Assembly: GCA_002937585.1 (NCBI GenBank)
Contig: PTKE01000015.1
Span: forward strand, 1 to 35,462
Length of the DNA: 35,462 nt
From: Alphaproteobacteria bacterium MarineAlpha9_Bin6
GTDB lineage: Bacteria; Pseudomonadota; Alphaproteobacteria; UBA7887
Direction of reading: 5' to 3'
Position 1 is the first letter of the stretch, and the number at the start of each line of letters is the position of its first letter. The position numbers and the translations under genes were made by a program. Shown here one piece after another: positions 34,619-35,462 of this stretch. The notes under the pieces were generated by a model. The model had not been told where the DNA came from. It searched no databases and saw only the letters and a list, made by a program, of their open reading frames with translations.

Positions 34619-34645
34619 ATCAACGCAGTCCCAACACGCGTTGAT
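34619..34645. promoter_or_regulatory. Second inverted repeat upstream of the GST gene
   Basis: ATCAACGC (34619-34626) and GCGTTGAT (34638-34645) are perfect 8-base arms with an 11-base centre. It begins 14 bases from the first repeat and differs from it in sequence, so two regulators or a hairpin are possible. Confidence 0.4.
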
Positions 34646-34743
34646 TCAGCGGAGATATTGTTGATGAACTCATTAGTGATTGTCGCCTGAGATACCCTGC
34701 CCGACCCGTCCCGTAGGCAATCGCCAATTCAAGACAACCGCCG

Positions 34744-35031
34744 TCAGCTAACTGGACAACATTGTTTCGATATATCTCCCGCCATGGGATTTGATATTGA
34801 ACCGTTGAGGGTGTCCAGACACTGCGTCAGAGTCTTCCATTCCGCAGGATCAACCTCGGCATTAAAAGTGCGGGCATTCAAATTAAGGTGAACGGTGTCT
34901 CCAGTGCGAAAGAGAGCCAAACCACTGCCGACTCGGGCGAAGCTTTCAGGATTAAAAGGCTTTCCGAAGTGCGAGACTGCCTTCTCTCACCGGCGGTCCC
35001 ACGCAGAGTTGGCATCAGGAAACACCTCGTA
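34744..35031 (-). pseudogene. Broken reading frame with an in-frame TGA
   Basis: On the minus strand a protein-like frame runs from 35031 to a stop at 34744-34746, cut by TGA at 34987-34989. Before the stop it reads YEVFPDANSAWDRR; after it comes EKAVSHFGKPFNPESFARVG, then GSGLALFRTGDTVHLNLNAR and a helical end. A TAA lies just before, and there is no good start, so it looks like the carboxy-terminal remains of a longer gene. The composition looks coding. I cannot name the family; a weak likeness to the end of JmjC-type ribosomal oxygenases is a guess. A change of one CGA to TGA would explain the break. Confidence 0.4.
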
Positions 35032-35101
35032 TTAACATTTCAGTTACATCTTTTATCCTAGGCAAGGCATCAACTAATAAGGGGTCGGATCGGGATCAAC
35101 T

Positions 35102-35293
35102 ATGGGACAACGTCAATACATCGAGTCCGAAGAGGCGAAGCGGAGAATAATAGAGTACTGCTTGCATAAAGGGGTATTAGCGGGTTGGAGTGGCCGATCT
35201 GAAAGTGCTGGAGCGTGTTGCGCCGCACGGCCACCGGCCGAGTCACCTGATGCCGCGGGCAATGTCTATATCACGGGGCGAGTAACCGGATAG
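35102..35293 (+). pseudogene. Short frame ending in a beta-propeller (SBBP-like) motif
   Basis: This frame of 63 codons starts at ATG 35102 with no clear ribosome site. The front, MGQRQYIESEEAKRRIIEYC, is helical. The end (35249-35290) reads DAAGNVYITGRVTG, which matches the D-x-x-GN-x-Y-x-TG core of SBBP beta-propeller repeats. A single repeat cannot fold as a propeller, so this is probably a gene fragment joined to unrelated sequence. Confidence 0.3.
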
Positions 35294-35395
35294 GTCCATG
35301 TGCCATGTGGCGCACAGAAAATATAACAGATTTGTCGGTTTTAGTTTTTTAGATGCAATAAAAAGAACATCACATCAAAGCTATTAGTTCAAAAT

Positions 35396-35462
35396 CTAAG
35401 CAATATTTGCAGCATCAAAGTCGGTAACACCGGAAAACACTGCAACCACACTGAGTTCATCG
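35396..35462 (-). CDS. C-terminal end of a minus-strand gene entering from the right edge
   Basis: The minus strand is open from the window edge to TAG at 35396-35398, giving 21 residues: DELSVVAVFSGVT then DFDAANIA. The strand-like pattern and Asp-rich ending recall the tails of large secreted or repeat proteins, but this is too short to assign. The upstream part lies outside the window. Confidence 0.35.
   Translation of the reverse strand, partial: DELSVVAVFSGVTDFDAANIA

Larger units (their letters stand above)
34489..34743. other. Intergenic region upstream of the GST gene
   Basis: This 255-base stretch has no gene I can support. It should hold the promoter of the GST run and contains the two inverted repeats listed separately (34585-34604 and 34619-34645). 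Confidence 0.6.

Overview
The window most likely comes from an uncultured, probably marine, member of the Pseudomonadota. A gammaproteobacterium fits best: the TypA protein reads as that lineage, and the decaheme protein has a Cys-rich amino-terminal domain like unnamed proteins of sulfur-oxidising gammaproteobacteria. Both placements are from memory, not from a search. There are no rRNA or tRNA genes, no insertion sequences, no CRISPR array and no phage genes. Genes are densely packed and most have a clear Shine-Dalgarno site. Several starts were moved to an internal start codon because of that site.

Region 1 (1-10526, all on +) is an electron-transfer cluster. In order it holds the end of a multiheme cytochrome c, an outer-membrane beta-barrel, a membrane-anchored FAD/NAD(P)/2Fe-2S reductase, a tetraheme c554-like cytochrome, a protein that fuses two cyclic-nucleotide-binding domains to a four-cluster ferredoxin, a b-type membrane cytochrome with two H-x13-H helix pairs, and a decaheme cytochrome. 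The decaheme has a Cys-rich cytoplasmic domain and ten exact copies of an acidic heptapeptide. Together these parts would span cytoplasm, inner membrane, periplasm and outer membrane. No catalytic molybdopterin or terminal-oxidase subunit is visible. This is the best candidate for an undescribed system: a redox wire that may be gated by a cyclic nucleotide.

Region 2 (10623-21453) is mostly single or paired metabolic genes: Zn alcohol dehydrogenase, haloacid-dehalogenase-like HAD, cupin, a small exported protein, a thiolase-like/OB-fold (DUF35) pair, fumarylacetoacetate hydrolase-family protein, a TRAP solute-binding protein without its permease, amidase, HpcH/HpaI aldolase and a nicotinamidase carrying a Tat signal. 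It looks like uptake and breakdown of amides, oxo-acids and acyl-CoA compounds.

Region 3 (21631-28502) has two paralogous D-aminoacylase-like amidohydrolases, both on -, on either side of typA/bipA and a cinA-like gene whose deamidase domain is damaged.

Region 4 (28693-34488) has a DUF599 membrane protein, an ABC-type solute-binding protein without its permease, and a minus-strand run: glutathione S-transferase, CmcJ/NvfI-type protein, short-chain dehydrogenase, a 41-residue membrane protein, and a PanB-like enzyme. Two adjacent inverted repeats precede this run.

Region 5 (34489-35462) is gene-poor and decayed. It holds a reading frame broken by TGA, a short frame ending in a beta-propeller-like motif, and the last 21 codons of a minus-strand gene that enters from the right edge.
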